A DNA stretch of 64,000 nt, from contig JAVYIG010006849.1 in the NCBI GenBank assembly GCA_035222895.1, positions 1 to 64,000 of the forward strand, read 5' to 3'. Shown piece by piece: positions 28,201-42,500 of the stretch (position 1 is the stretch's first letter; each line of letters opens with the position of its first letter). Source of the stretch: Strongylocentrotus droebachiensis (Eukaryota > Echinodermata > Echinoidea > Camarodonta > Strongylocentrotidae). The translations under genes were made by a program, and so were the position numbers. The notes under the pieces are model-generated. The model was not told the origin of the DNA. It did not search any database and saw only the letters and a list, made by a program, of their open reading frames with translations.

Positions 28201-31200
28201 CTAGTTTTATATTTTTGAAATAATTAAATGATATTAACTTCGTTAACAAACAATCCTGCTTGTTTTATTTAAAAAAAATTAAAGCCTCAATACTGAAACA
28301 CACACACAAAAAAAATAATCTCTTATTGCAAAGAACATGCTTATCGTCCGAGTAATTTAATTTGATTTTCATTCGTTAATAACACCTTTACCAATAAACA
28401 AGAGAGAAGTCAATTCATTATATTACTAAGTATATATTAAGAAAAAAAAGGAAAACAATTAGTGGATGCTAATAAAAAGGAAAACAAAAATTCTGATACC
28501 AACAACATTCGGGAATTTGTCTTCATCATGACTTCCTTGTTCACATTATTTTCATCGATGTAAGAACAACCTTTATCAAACACCGTTTTCTATCCTAGCA
28601 AATTCTGTGGGGCGGTGTATTTTCAAGCTTGGATTGACCTCAGGTTACAGACTAATTAGAATTCATAATACTACCTTTAAAATGTAAATACGTGAATAAT
28701 GGTAGTTAATCCTTTGTTTCGGAAGTACCAGGTGGATCCCCACGTCCCACCCTATCTTAGGGATTCCACACTTAACCTGCGTTCTTAATACCCCAGACGC
28801 ACACACACCCACCATGTAAGTGTGTATCATTATAATAATGATAATAAATAAGATCTTCTCGGGGAGGAAATGATGTGTTAATTAGATAGGGTCAGCCTCT
28901 ACGCCAGTGACAAAGTTTTCGAGAGCAGCTGTCGAAGAGACTACTCATAGTACTGGGCAAGTTGACCAGTCGAAGGCATGTGTTTGGGTGAGCTTGTATA
29001 CGAAGTACCTCAGCTTAAAGATGATTGGGCTTAGTATGCATAGGTCTAATGATAGAATGTTAAGAAACAGAAGGCGACTTATGTTACTAGTTGTAGTCGC
29101 AGTTTGATAATGTTTTAGTCAGAATAGTAGTTTGACAGCCCCCTTCTCTAAAACAGACTACGATATTTCCATCCTCGTGTATTCGATTCGTTGAATAATA
29201 AATTGACACTCTGTGAAGAAACAAGCCTATATGAAAACAATTTTTTATTGAAAGCCAGGATGCGAGATGGCAGTGGTGAACGGAGAAGTGATAACATTCG
29301 GGAAGATATTTTTGTTGTTTTAATACCTAGAAAAGCGTTTTATCCAGAGGAAACGAGACACGATCGCAAATACTTTCAGCAAACCAACATATTGGTAATT
29401 CACTATCTTAATGTATTACCTACAAAAATGACATTTGGGTTTAAAGTAATTTTTTTTAAAGCATCATTTTCGCATGTTTTAAAGGATGACGCGCAAGGAT
29501 ATCGAAATAGTCTTGTTTGTTTATTTTTAAGTGTTTGAGATCAGGTTACTACGAAAATACCAAACATTTGGCTTTGTTTCTTAACTTGGACACAAATTAT
29601 TTTTGACGGCTATGGAACCAGCTTCCAAGAAAGAATAGCCACAGAACATTTGTTCAACACATGACGTTCCGTAAAAACCTTGCCCTTTTCCTGCATCAAG
29701 AAAAATGATGACATTTACCATGATTATTATTAGATTAACCCATTACGTCTTCATCAATTCGGGTTCTTATATGAATCTTTGTTTACTGTTGCCGTTGGGG
29801 ATCGATGAGTTAATCATTTCTAGTGGGTGGACTAGTTTCATCGCCTTAGTGCTTGTGTTGTTGATAAAAAAAACATCTATTTAAGGACCAACATTCATTG
29901 CACTTCCCGTCTTATAGCATTAGTCATAATCAGAAATGCTAAGACATAACGTCTGCAATACTACATCCTCTGTATACGACAGTTTGGACACGGTATGGTG
30001 TCGTAGACCGACAAAGTTCTGAGAAGAAAAAAAAGTGACTGACACAAATGCGGTTATGTGAGTTACCAAATTAGAGTAATGTTATGTCCAAAAGGATAAT
30101 AGTTTGTCTTATTTTGATAACCTTATATCTAAATTCTGTCTAGCTATAAAATTACAAATTTTGGTGCACCTCCAAATGAGGGCGCCCTCGTTTCGAATCT
30201 TTATCCTATTGTGAAGAGTGGTAATGTGGTAAACTCATGAACCTTGCATTTTAATGGAAAAGTGCTGATGACTCAGTCATACTCAAATACGAGATCTTCA
30301 AGTTTTATTGAATTTTTATCTTGGTAAAATAGAAGACAATCAGATTTGGAAAGCTCTTTAAATTAAATTCTCAAAAGGGTGACTCTGTTGATTATGCCTC
30401 TACTCGATGCATCTTCCGTGATCTAATGGTACTATAGAAAGTCAGAAAGCATGCTCAATACGCAATATTAGTTCAATAAACGCTGCCATCATCGTCAATT
30501 TAGATAAGACAACCCCCCTTCCTTATTAACCAAGCATCTTCCCTTAATTGATGGTTAGACAGTTGTACATTAATTTTCTACATTTCAAGGAAATTGGGGG
30601 ATTGCACACATCCCAATAATTTCTTCCCGATATAGAAATCGGATGGAAGAGATATTGCCTGGCTTATGCCCAAGCGGATCGCATTTGGGTTTGGGATTTT
30701 CGATTTATCCACGGATTTCGGGAAAATTATTAATTAAAACGCTATAAATTGACCGTTGAACAAAAAAATAAAAGTACACTAACCCATCAATATACGAACA
30801 GTTGCGAGGCGGTGGACATGAAGTCTAATCCACTGAATTATTACATAGAGTAGTTTAATTTAATCAAAATAATACCTTGTAAGTCATCAAATATGGAGTG
30901 ACATAGACAATTAAAATATAGATGTGATAAAATCAAAATGAGGATTCCACCTGCATTTTCGTTATTTTGATGAACCATCTCAATAAATTCATTCAATTTT
31001 TAAAGCTTTTCATCATCGATTGCAACCCTTTGTTTTAATCAATATATCTTTGTGTATGTATACAGTAACATTCCTCTATTAAGGTGACAGGGGAGATCAT
31101 CGTTGTTATATTTATATGTCTAAAAAATGTTGGTCTTTCTACTCGATGATTCGTAAGTCGTATGTTGAATATTTCAAGGATTTATCCTTTAAGGAACATT

Positions 31201-34200
31201 TTTATGTTGAGCAAACTAATTGACTGTGCAACCGAATCAAATCATTCAGTATCCATACAGACAAAGGGAAATCAAAATGAAGTAGAGGTGTGAGGCAAAG
31301 GAGGACAAACAGTAAAGTAAAACAACATCTTTGCCATCATCACCCGAATCACACAAAGCTCATGAAGTCATCAAATCGACAACGTTAAACGTCAAAACAA
31401 TAATATCTTTTCTAACCGATGAGAAAACGCGGGATTATCCGTTCATTATGACACGTCCCAATACGGAAGGCAGGTTTCGACTGTTTCCCTGGGATGAGGC
31501 GGACGTTTGACAATAACATAGAGATTATCATATCCTTCGTGATCAATTAAAACTTACGACCAAATCGTGACTTGCTGTCAAAAAATATCTGGCTAGATCT
31601 GAAAAACAACTCGACCACAAAACTAAAAACAGGCTTCCGTCACGCTTGAGTGAAATGGTTATCAATTAATAAAAGGCGTTTAACATTCCACTGGGAATGT
31701 TATGGAGGATGATATAAAAAACGTGGACTTTTTTCCTTTGAAAGACAAAGCAATTAGAACCAGAGGTTTGATAAAAAGTAGCCTTCAGATAATTTGATTT
31801 GTGTTTAATTTTGAGGACAAAGTACTCCGATTTTAAAGCAGATGCTACCAAAAGGCCAGGAAAAATGAACATGGTTGTCATCGTTAAAAGTCAAGAAGAA
31901 GGCTAAACAAAGGCTCCCTTTCAAAAGTGATATTATTAATTGGATTAATTCTGCAACCCTTCAAGCGAGTGAATATAAAATCAAAGCGGTTTACTGTTAG
32001 CATTACTTCAATATATAACAACTTTTCAATTTGTAAGACATGTGAATTGAGATAATGATATTTAAATGAAGTACTACAACGTTAGGACAAGCGTTTGAAA
32101 TTGACAATCGTGACCTGTATAGCCGTGTAGTCGTGTATCCAATTATTAATGAAATTTGATTTACCTAATGAAAGGTTCAAAGACCTTCATAGGCCTTTTA
32201 ACTAAGCCCTGAGGCTGATTAAGATATTCATCAGTTAAGGATAATAGCAATTAAACCGAGGTTGACTTGATCTTTAATTGCCATAGGGAAGCAATAAAGG
32301 ATTACCTGTGTGAGATTCGAAAGTGCATGTAAATTATAACGTATAGAGAAAACATTGGCGAAACAGGTGAGCCCGATAAAACAAAATGGAAGGCCAACGT
32401 TAGACCCATTAGACTCCCTTTTCCGATATTTCTCACGTCTTGCTTGTATTTGATGATACGAGCCTGAAGACTGAAATGAAAATTTTGCAAGGATCGTTGA
32501 TTTTAGGTCAAATACGACAAAAAGCAGGACTCGGGAGGCACATTTCTCTTTATCCGTCGAACAATATTAAACATAACGCAGCTGGATTGTAAAGGGTTTC
32601 TTGACAATAACAAAAGCATGATTTGTTTTTTGGGAAAAAGAAAAAACTGTGAATCCGCTTTAGGAACAGGATATTGAATTACCTGAATTCGTTAATGAAG
32701 TATAAAGCAACCAACAGGTAAATAATGAAATGAAAATATAGATCTCTCTGCGTCGTCTAACATTTGTCATGAAATAACCTTGAAAACTAAGTTCTTGCAA
32801 GTTAGTTTTATGGTTTCCAAAATATATATATTTATCTGAACTTTCAAACGTTCGCAATCAAGATTGCTGCATGGGCAATTGACGTCATGTGTGCTTGGGG
32901 GATTTTATTTTACTTTTTACTTTGCCAGTGAGCTAAACCTGTTTTTGAAAACATCCTTGTCTCCTGAGTGATATCTGACAGACGAAATTAACAGGTGTAC
33001 GATTCGCATGATTACAGGAAAGTTGTCTTTTAGCGACATGTGTAATGTCCAGCGCAACAAGAGAAAAAGAATTGTCACTTGACGTCAAACTAATTATCGG
33101 CTATGGTACAGCTTGTAGCTTTGAACTCGCATCCAGCGCGTTTTGAATATAAAAAAGAATAAGTCTCTTGATAGCATCCTTTAGTTAAACAAATTAATCA
33201 AACAATTAATACTAAGGGTCAACGGAAAACTGAAAAGAGGAGAGACGAAAATTTTAAAAAAGGGAAAAGAACAAATTAAGAAAAATAAAAACAAGTATAA
33301 AGAAGGAAAATCGAAGGAGAAAGAACAGGAAAATATGTTTATCGGTACAAAAATAAAGGGGGAAAAGATATCAGAAATTCAAAGAAAAATAGAAAATGAG
33401 AGAAAAGAGGTCGAAGAATAAGGACTTGAAGACAGGAAGAAAAAGAAAGATTAAATGGTTCAGGTCGGAATAACATTGTGCATGCAGAGTTCAGTAAGCG
33501 CAGAGAGAATTGCTATACAGGAAGAGTGCATTTAACAGCAATTTCTTGCTAGGTAGTTCAAGACGGTGGAAATGAAAGATTTCATGAGTCAGACGGCCTG
33601 ATACTGCCAGCGAAAACATAGTCTAGCATTAAGATCCCGCCAAATGCTTCACGACAGACACAACACTGGTTCCAAGATAGACAAAAAGCGAACAAGGGAT
33701 TAGGTGAGATAATACGAGCTCAGGGTGTGTTGACATTCTGCTTTCGGTAGTATCCGAGGTTTTCTGAAGTCGCCTCTAATATTCAGAGGCTTTTGTACTA
33801 TTTGGCGTATTTGGGGCGGTTTAATCTCACTGTCAGCCATGTTTTCCGCCGACATAATCTTTGTTTTCCGCTGGCATAATCTTGAAAATACACGGTGCAT
33901 GATATGATAGCCTATAAGCAGTGCTCTCCGGTGAACCACTGCATTAAGACAAATTTACACTGTATAATATTTCATAGTCACTGAACCTTTGTAATTAGTA
34001 GCGTATCCAGGATAGGTTACAGCCGGCGACCCCCCCCCCCCCCCTTCCCCCTCCCCTTAGCGGTTTGAAAGCCAAGAAAGTATAATGCAACTGACAGTGG
34101 GCATTTTGTTTAAAGGTCCCGAGTTTGAGCCCTTTCTAGGTGCTTAAATCATTGGGCAAGGTGTTTTATCCACTGACAGTGGGCATACACGTTTGTTTAG

Positions 34201-37200
34201 AGGTCATGAGTTCCAGTCCTTTTCTAGGTGCTTAAATCCTTGGGCAATGTGTTTTATCCACATTTACCCCCCTCAACCCAGGTGTGTTAAATTGGTATCT
34301 GACAATGGTGAGGTTATCATATATGATTGCTAGGCCCTCGGGAAGAGCAGTGTTAATACTGAAGACGTTACCCAACATAATAAGACAATTATTTTAGTAG
34401 TATGATAGTAGTAGTATAAGCAATATCTGAATACGTCATAGATCATTTCGGAATGCTTTGTTTAAATACATAAAAATGGAATGAAAATACAGAATAGAAT
34501 AATAAAAATGATAAAAATGACTTACCTGACTACGGAATCTGTCAGTGGTTGTAACTGTAGAGTAACCATGTTGTCCTCTGTAACAGTCGATGATGCAGAA
34601 GGAGCTTTGGGGCTGATTGGTGCTATGAAAACACAAGATGAGAAAGATCTCGTCAAAGAGTGGTCCAAACTGGATTTGACGAATTTAATAAACTTTTTGA
34701 ATAAGATGTTATGACGGTAATCTCATGCATCAACTATGTTCCTTTCCTTTCAACTCGAAGTGTCCAGGGCTGTTTGTCTTGGGCGTGAGCAAAATATATA
34801 AAAACATATTATGTCGAAACGAAAAATCTGTCCAAAATAATAATGGATTATATATACCACACTGTTTATAGTATTAAGCACTAGCTCGTTTGTCAAGCCT
34901 TTTATACGGACTTTCATTTGTGCTCACATTTCGTTGTTCTCTTTTCCGATAAATATTATTGTATCATTTGTATAGGTGTCTTTATGTTTGTATGGTTTTA
35001 TAATGAATGATGAATAAGCAATAAAGGAATGACAAAAATAGAACGCCATATGTACGACCAATATTTTACCCACGTTTCAACAAATCCCTGCACACTAAAA
35101 ATCATGTTTACAATGTGTTAAAACTGTTAAAGAGTTAGACTTAAAGGGATTGGATCGCCAGTTTCCATGTGCAGAAGGCCATAATTCGCTGACACCAGAC
35201 TTGGTGGAAATACCATTAATGGGGGTACAAATTTGCACACAGCAAACCCATAGTCCAGTCAAGAATTACCCCCTAATCTTTCGGAGAGCTCGAGAGTCTT
35301 CGGGCAAATCAAAGCATTACATAAGGTCCAATGGTCATAAAACTCAAGGCTAACCCTGGTGATTGACAACACCTGTTATTGGGTAAACACCCGAACGGTG
35401 TCGAATTCCCCATGAGAGCCGACTACTCAGTGACTTTAACTACTGCAACATAACTAGTGTATGTCACAAGGCACATTCCATATGTTAGATTTGTATCGTC
35501 ACCTATTCATTTCCTGAATGTCTGTTGATTTGTCCAAAGTTATTCAAGAATATTTGACTAGTGCCAAGTTATGTACTGCCCATGGGGTAAGAAACTTGGC
35601 AAATGACTTAATTGAATTTAGCCGGACAATGATTTAGGTGACCATTCTGGCTGTCTGATAAATTAATTCAATTCAAATCTAAAAACAGTTTAACATTTCC
35701 TTCCGAGGACGAACTTAGGATGCACTCAATACATACTTGTTACAGCTGGTCTACATTACGAAAGTGTGATAAAATGTAGCTCATTTTAATGTCTTTCATG
35801 ACTTAAACATGCTAGCTATCTTCTAAGCCAATTTCTTAAGTTATGTTTGTTGTTGTTATTGTGGTTGTTTTAAGTTGATTTCAGACCAAAATTTATCAAT
35901 TTCAGGTAAAACAGAGGCTTGCTATAATTAGTCACGAGCGCTCTTAAATAATTGATACACACCATGTTTACTATGCATTTGTTAACTTGTTTACAATCTG
36001 TTTTTGTATCTATCAAATGCATTGTCAAGAAGGGTATTTCATATAGTCAATGGTAATGTCATTCAGTGCACAAACGACGATAACGTAAAGAAACAAAATA
36101 AAACAGAAATTAAATCGTATCAAAATCTGATCAATTTATGAATTGTTAGTACTTTTGTTTTGTATTCCAAATCGATTCTATGCATAACGCATCGACATAC
36201 TCAAGTAAGCATTCTTAAAATTAGGCAAGCATTGCTTTATGAGTTTATTCTCTTACCTGGGACCTTAGTAAACTCAGTGATGACGATGACGGTGCCGTCT
36301 CCGACACGGTTGTTGGCTGAAATTCGAAAGATGTATTCTGTGGCGGGATCGAGCTCGGATACGAGAATATGAGAAGACCTCGTATTATGTATGTTCATTA
36401 CAGGCCGTTTGGTGGAAATGTTGCCATCTTTGGGCTCGTTCTTCACAACAGGCACATAAGAAATCTGTGGACATTCAACAAGACGAACATTCATATGTTA
36501 AGGCGGTCTGCACTAGTTTAGCCATGGAAGGATTAGACCTCCCTGCCTGGTCACTGACAGGTGGTTATCTCATCAAACCAGCTCTCAATTACTATAAGAA
36601 AAAGGGGATCATGGGGGACCAACGGGTACCGCTTAGGCATTGTTTGCTTCACGGAGGGCGCAAGTAGCTACAAGGAGTGCAGTCTCGCTTTAAAATATGT
36701 CAATACGTCACACTAAAACCATAACCCAATGGCGTAAGCATGTCACCCACAAAACCACATGTTTCGGACGGTTTTCGTTATGCCTTCATGTCATGTTAAC
36801 GAATCCTGATTCGGAATAGACATATGGTGATTGCCTCATGGAAAACCTTTGCTGCATTCATTCACCTTCTGCACCTTCTACGCGTTATTGTATTCCAATG
36901 TCCAGAGTGTTTGTTGATTCTGCTAGTGTTGTCCTGTCTGACAAACATCAAACTTTTTTTTTAAAGATTTTGGGTGGCAACATTTATTGATAAATTAGGG
37001 CCTACATGAAGAATTTAAAAACAGAAGGAGAATCTATCTATCTATCAAACGGAGAGATATTCGTACTGGCACAGTGAACATAAAGTGTTGGAACATACAC
37101 ATGTAAGAACAATCCTGTAGCTTTTGAGTTCTGCAGAATGTTGCACACATTTTGTCCACGTGGTAACCCGCATGACCCGATGAATGTGTTGTTGGCGCCT

Positions 37201-39498
37201 AATTAGATCAAAGGAACTCGTCGATAATCACACGATTTCCTAGACGTCTCATGTCCTCTTGTCTGACTATGTTGAATGTTATTGTCAATATTCAATCTTT
37301 AATATCAAGGAGCATATCTGTAGAGGGTAAGGGCGTATGTACGAGAAATGAACTGTGTCCATAGCTAGGTGTCGTTGACCGATGAAAGACAGAGTACAGT
37401 CTACAGCAGTTTGTTGTCTGTTGTTAATCTGTCACAAAGCTAACCATAAACACCATGTAAGAGATATTTCATTTGTTACCCCTTAGTTCTGTTCTCTTCC
37501 ATCAATTATGTTTACATTCCTCTCGCTTCTTCTTATTTCCCTGGCTTTCTGAAGGTATATTGAATTGCAGGATGCCACAAATGCAAAAAAGTTACACTGT
37601 GTTTTCGTTGTTTTGATAAATATGTTTGAAAGATGCACAAAATTACAGGTGTTTGTGCCGTTTTTTAAAAAAGGGGAAAGAGAGAAGCTCTGTAGATCAA
37701 TTCATCAAGGAAATCAGATGTCATGAACATTAATGTAATGCTGTATCAGCTGTACAGAGGGCATTAACTTCGCAAATACTACAGCCTGTGTAAACAATAG
37801 CAACGACAAATCTTGGAAATCATAACCAAATCTCGATTTGCAATGAATGCGCACATTTCGTTTGCATGTATGACATCATAGCCATGACCATCTGGGAATT
37901 GGAAATTTTTCAAATAAATCCTTAACATTTTCATATGACGCCAAAATTCGGATGCCAGCTAGCCAATATGTGCACAACATGTTTACAAATAATTTTAAGT
38001 GAATATTGCTGTTGCGATAAGATCTCAGCAAAACTGCCAGGATAGGGTAGGTTGCTAGTTTTACATCGATGTTTTGGGAGTACACCCACCTGTTTTATAC
38101 ATCCGAGCTATTTATAACAATACCCTATAAACTAGAAGCCACAAGAAAGCTGAGGAAATTAAATGTAATGAAGTGTATCGGTGGTTTGTTTTATAGTTCC
38201 TATATGTTATAGGTCCATGATCGCTCGACTAAGGAACCTTGAGTTTTGTTTTGGTTTGGTAATCTTGAGAAGATCTGAGCACACTGTGCCAATCTCCGCT
38301 CACTGTGACGTCCTCAAGCTGTAGTTGGTGTATCTTCTTTACATGCTTTCAATTACCCGGATCTCATGTCGCTTGTTTTTCCACAGAATCTAAGTTTAGA
38401 CCAGGCAGAGAACCCATTTTTCATTTTTCTTTAAATAACGAAGGATGGAGCCAAGGTATAGGGCTATCGGAGGATGTGATCGCAAGATTGGGATCATCTG
38501 CGATCATAAATCGCCATATTTGGTGGCATTGATTCAACGCTGAAGCACGTGACTGAGCTATACATACTACATATGAAGTATCGCAACCGAAATGGTCTAC
38601 ACTGCCTTCCGGTAATGACCTCGATTTCAAAGTTTTGCGACTTTTCTCCATGCCACACAAAAATGCGCCCTTTTCCTTCGTTGTCATGGATACCGTCCAA
38701 CATTTCGCAGAAATCTAGTGAACAGAACTGAAAGCACATGTCTTAGCCGATAAAGCCATGCCTCGATTGTCGTTTCGAGGTGTAATAGCGAAATTAAGAT
38801 CTTGTTATCTAACGTGGCATCAATGTTTGGCTCGTTTAGTGGAACAGAGCCAACTATTTTTAGTGAGTACTGGGAGACTGCATGATCCATAAACCTCCAG
38901 GATAATGGCATTATATTAATTGATTATCAAGATCACCTCTAAAGTTGTGCATTCGATAGTAGTCGAAACTTGAAATTTGATACGAAATCATTTGGATCTC
39001 AGTCAAGAATACACATTTCTTTAAAGATATAAGTTTTTTCATTATCTAGTGATCATGATTCATTTAAGAAACTATAAATATCGATGGACACTAGAGAACA
39101 ACCGTACAAATTATTAAACTGTTATAATTATTCTCCTATTTAATCTATAGTAATTATCATTTCATTTAATTTTAGGCTATGATTGTAATAAAACTGTATG
39201 CCGAATTCGGACCCTGAAACCTGAATATGTTTCTAATAATGAAATCGTTTAATCGTTTGACCTCAATCCCGTCTAATTTAGTTTAAGGCGTGGCTTAATT
39301 TGGCCTTAATCAGAGATAATTATGCACTGCTGTTAGCATTGTTTTTTGGATTCTGACATTTCAACAAGAGTGCTTTATCTGCATATACTTGAATGCATGG
39401 TATCAATTGTATTAGGTACCCCAGTGGATGATAGGAGCGATATGAATATAGTGACGCTGTAAGGGAGATGAAATATGTACCAATGAGCCTCTTTTAAG

Positions 39499-39540
<42 letters not shown>

Positions 39541-42500
39541 TATTTGTGTGTATATTGTGTGCGCGTGTGTGCGTGTTCAGATGATTTTTTTAATGAGATT
39601 AGCGCCTTTTTGGTGTACGCGATCTTTATCTCTCCCTCTCTCTCTCCCCTCCTCTCTCTCCTCTCTCTCTTTCTCTCTCTCTCTCTTGCCCTCCTCCCCC
39701 TCTCTCACAGACTCTTTAGATGTTAATCATGCGTTACCGATATGAATATTTCATCTCATGTAATCAGTATTAACAATGGGAACATGATCTGTGACGATAA
39801 TCTAGTGCCTCATCGAATGAATCATACACAGTCGTTGACATTTAATGTAAAACCGCTTATTTCCTACTAATGTTAATTGGTAATAGAATTCCCGATTTAA
39901 AAAATAAAAGAAAGAGGATAAACACAATGTTTCATGTTTTCAGACTTTGGGACCCAATAATTGAGGTACCTTATGGCGAATAGTAATCCAGAAATCTATT
40001 TATACTATTTCCATAACGGTAATAGTCCGGTAATCCTGATTATTTATAACCCTGTACGGGGCCATTATAACATTTTTATTCCATTAACAGATAGCGTCGT
40101 TTTGTGATTTAACAAGAAATTATAACTTTGTTTCACCCTCGAATCCCTGAATTTGAATAATGACTTTTATTTAAATTTCATTATTATAGCAGAGATATAA
40201 TTATACAGATCAATTTATTTTTGGTACCAATTACCACAAAAATAACGAAATATTACAATTCACTTCACACTGATTTTTGCGAGAGAGCATAATATATTTA
40301 CTATAGCTATACGTTAGTAACTAACATAATTTGTAATGTAAATCTTCGTATTGTTACACAATAGTGAGATCTATCATTATAGCAAACACTGTCTGATTGA
40401 TTGATTGATTGACATCATGTATTATTACTTATGCAGTGTATTGGTACATGCATTTTATCAACGTATTAATGTCTGGTTGTACACGATTCCTTATCGTAAA
40501 AACTAGTTCACGGGAACGAATCATGAAAAATAATTAAAACGATTATGATCATGATGACGGGTAGAGTAACACCTAGAGCATAGATTCCATTAAAGATTTA
40601 ATTCGCACCTTAATGACAGCCAAACAAAAGAAAATGGCACATTTTCCACCATTTACCCGGAGGGGGGCTATTAGATGTGACGAGGCGAGAAAGACTGGGT
40701 CACAAGAACAATGGGACCGGGGAACAGGGTGCGACGCCATTATGAAAAATGGGGTTAATACCCCTTTATTGAGCCCCACGGTTTGCGATTCATGTGACTA
40801 GTGAAAGTGATACGGCCCGGAGAAAGAGGCGTAATATGATCCATGCTCACAGGGGGACGTGGGGATTTTCTAGAGCCTACGTGATGGGTTAAAAGGTGGA
40901 GAACATGAGACCGCTATTTTCCACAGCAGTGGTGAAGTGGATAGTCTTTACCAATGGCCAGAGGATAGTGGTAGGTAATGTCGTACACTGTATGTTAGAA
41001 CAATGACGAACAATGGGAATCAGTGACGTCAAATATGATGGTTTGATGCAGTGATTCATTAATGTGGCCTGTGGAACTCTGGACAGCTGCTTTTTGGAGT
41101 AGATGACGCTAATTGCTATCCTTTCCCGGACTAAATCATCCCATTTAGCTAACCCTTAATCCATTGTCAACACCAAACTTCCTCAAACAGACAATCTTGG
41201 AATTCAATCACATGAAAGAAATGAAGCTCTAATGAATTGAAGAAACAGCATGTGATAGCACTTACAGTGTATAAGAATCTCGACGAGGAGCAAAGGAAGA
41301 CAGTCTCAACATTAATTATTCAATTTGAAATAAATGTAACCGTCGGTCTAAATTTGCATGCTTACTTGGAAACAAATCAACATTTCCACTGCAACCAATA
41401 ATTTGTCTGTACGAAATTATATATTTTTGCAAGAGACCAACAAATTCATTTTATCTCATCTAAATTTATCTGATCTAATCTATTGAAACTTCTATTCAAA
41501 CTTGTGTATCTCTCGAATACCCATCTGAGCAAGTTGAACCGCTATGCAAAATAATCGTGTTCTAGATAAGTGGTATAAGGTAACATACCCTGCCCCTATC
41601 TCTTACCCCTGTATGACACCCCTCCACCAGGTTGGTGACACAGATAGGGTCTATGATCAATGATGATACCCCCATCCATGCAAACAATGAATCATCAAGG
41701 AGTGTATTAACCCAGTGTGTCATGTGCTTAAGGCAATCTCCATCACGCACCAAACCATCCATTGTCAGAATCAATGGGCTAGGATCTTCTCTGAAAGGGG
41801 GGCATGAGTGTACCCCTAGCTTGGGCTCCTTCTAAATAAAGAGACTCTTGATCCCAAACAGGTTGTGGAGGGAGTATCATATTCGAATGAAACCCAGAAC
41901 AGTGGTTGGGATTAATCAAGGGTAAGGAGATAGAAGTAGAATGAAACCTAATTGGTTGTTTTGGATACGTGTATTTAAAGAAGCGGTGTTCCTGGACACG
42001 TGCCAACTGCATTAAGGCCAATATCTTATATTAAGATATTAACACGATTTAAGGATTATGGCTGCGGGAAAGTTTCGTTGTTTTCCCTTCTTTTATTGTT
42101 GCATGTGTTTTCTACTCCATCATTTTCAAGAGAAACAGGATACTTCTTGTAATTGCTTTCCACTTTTCTGACGTCATGCACGTCATGTTTAGGAGAGATC
42201 CTGTTGCCGTCCTCCCCTTGTGGTCTAAATTTGGAACATTATCCATGAGAACATGGTTACCATAATCCTTCACAAACAATAAGTTAAATTTATCCTATAA
42301 TGATACAAAAATTCGTCTAACTTTGTTTAATATTTGCTGATCAAAGGACTCAATCGTGTAATTAGTATACACGTGACGACATCATGATCGGATTATATGT
42401 CACTGTGATGCTTGCACATTTCAAAGATTGATGCATAAGGCTATTGAAACTGCATTAAGTTGATTTATATAGTCATTTATATCAGGTTTGTTTAATACTT

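Larger units (their letters stand above)
26203..34525. other. RPTP intron (8.3 kb)
   Basis: Between exons 12 and 11. AT-rich, with no supported gene. Overlapping frames near 26953-27449 on both strands and 29191-29538 on the plus strand show no recognisable domain. It includes the purine-rich stretch (33230) and the duplicated SINE (34091). Confidence 0.6.

Noticed and set aside
39538-39745. Plus-strand frames of about 60 residues
   Set aside because: Translations of CT and TG microsatellites.
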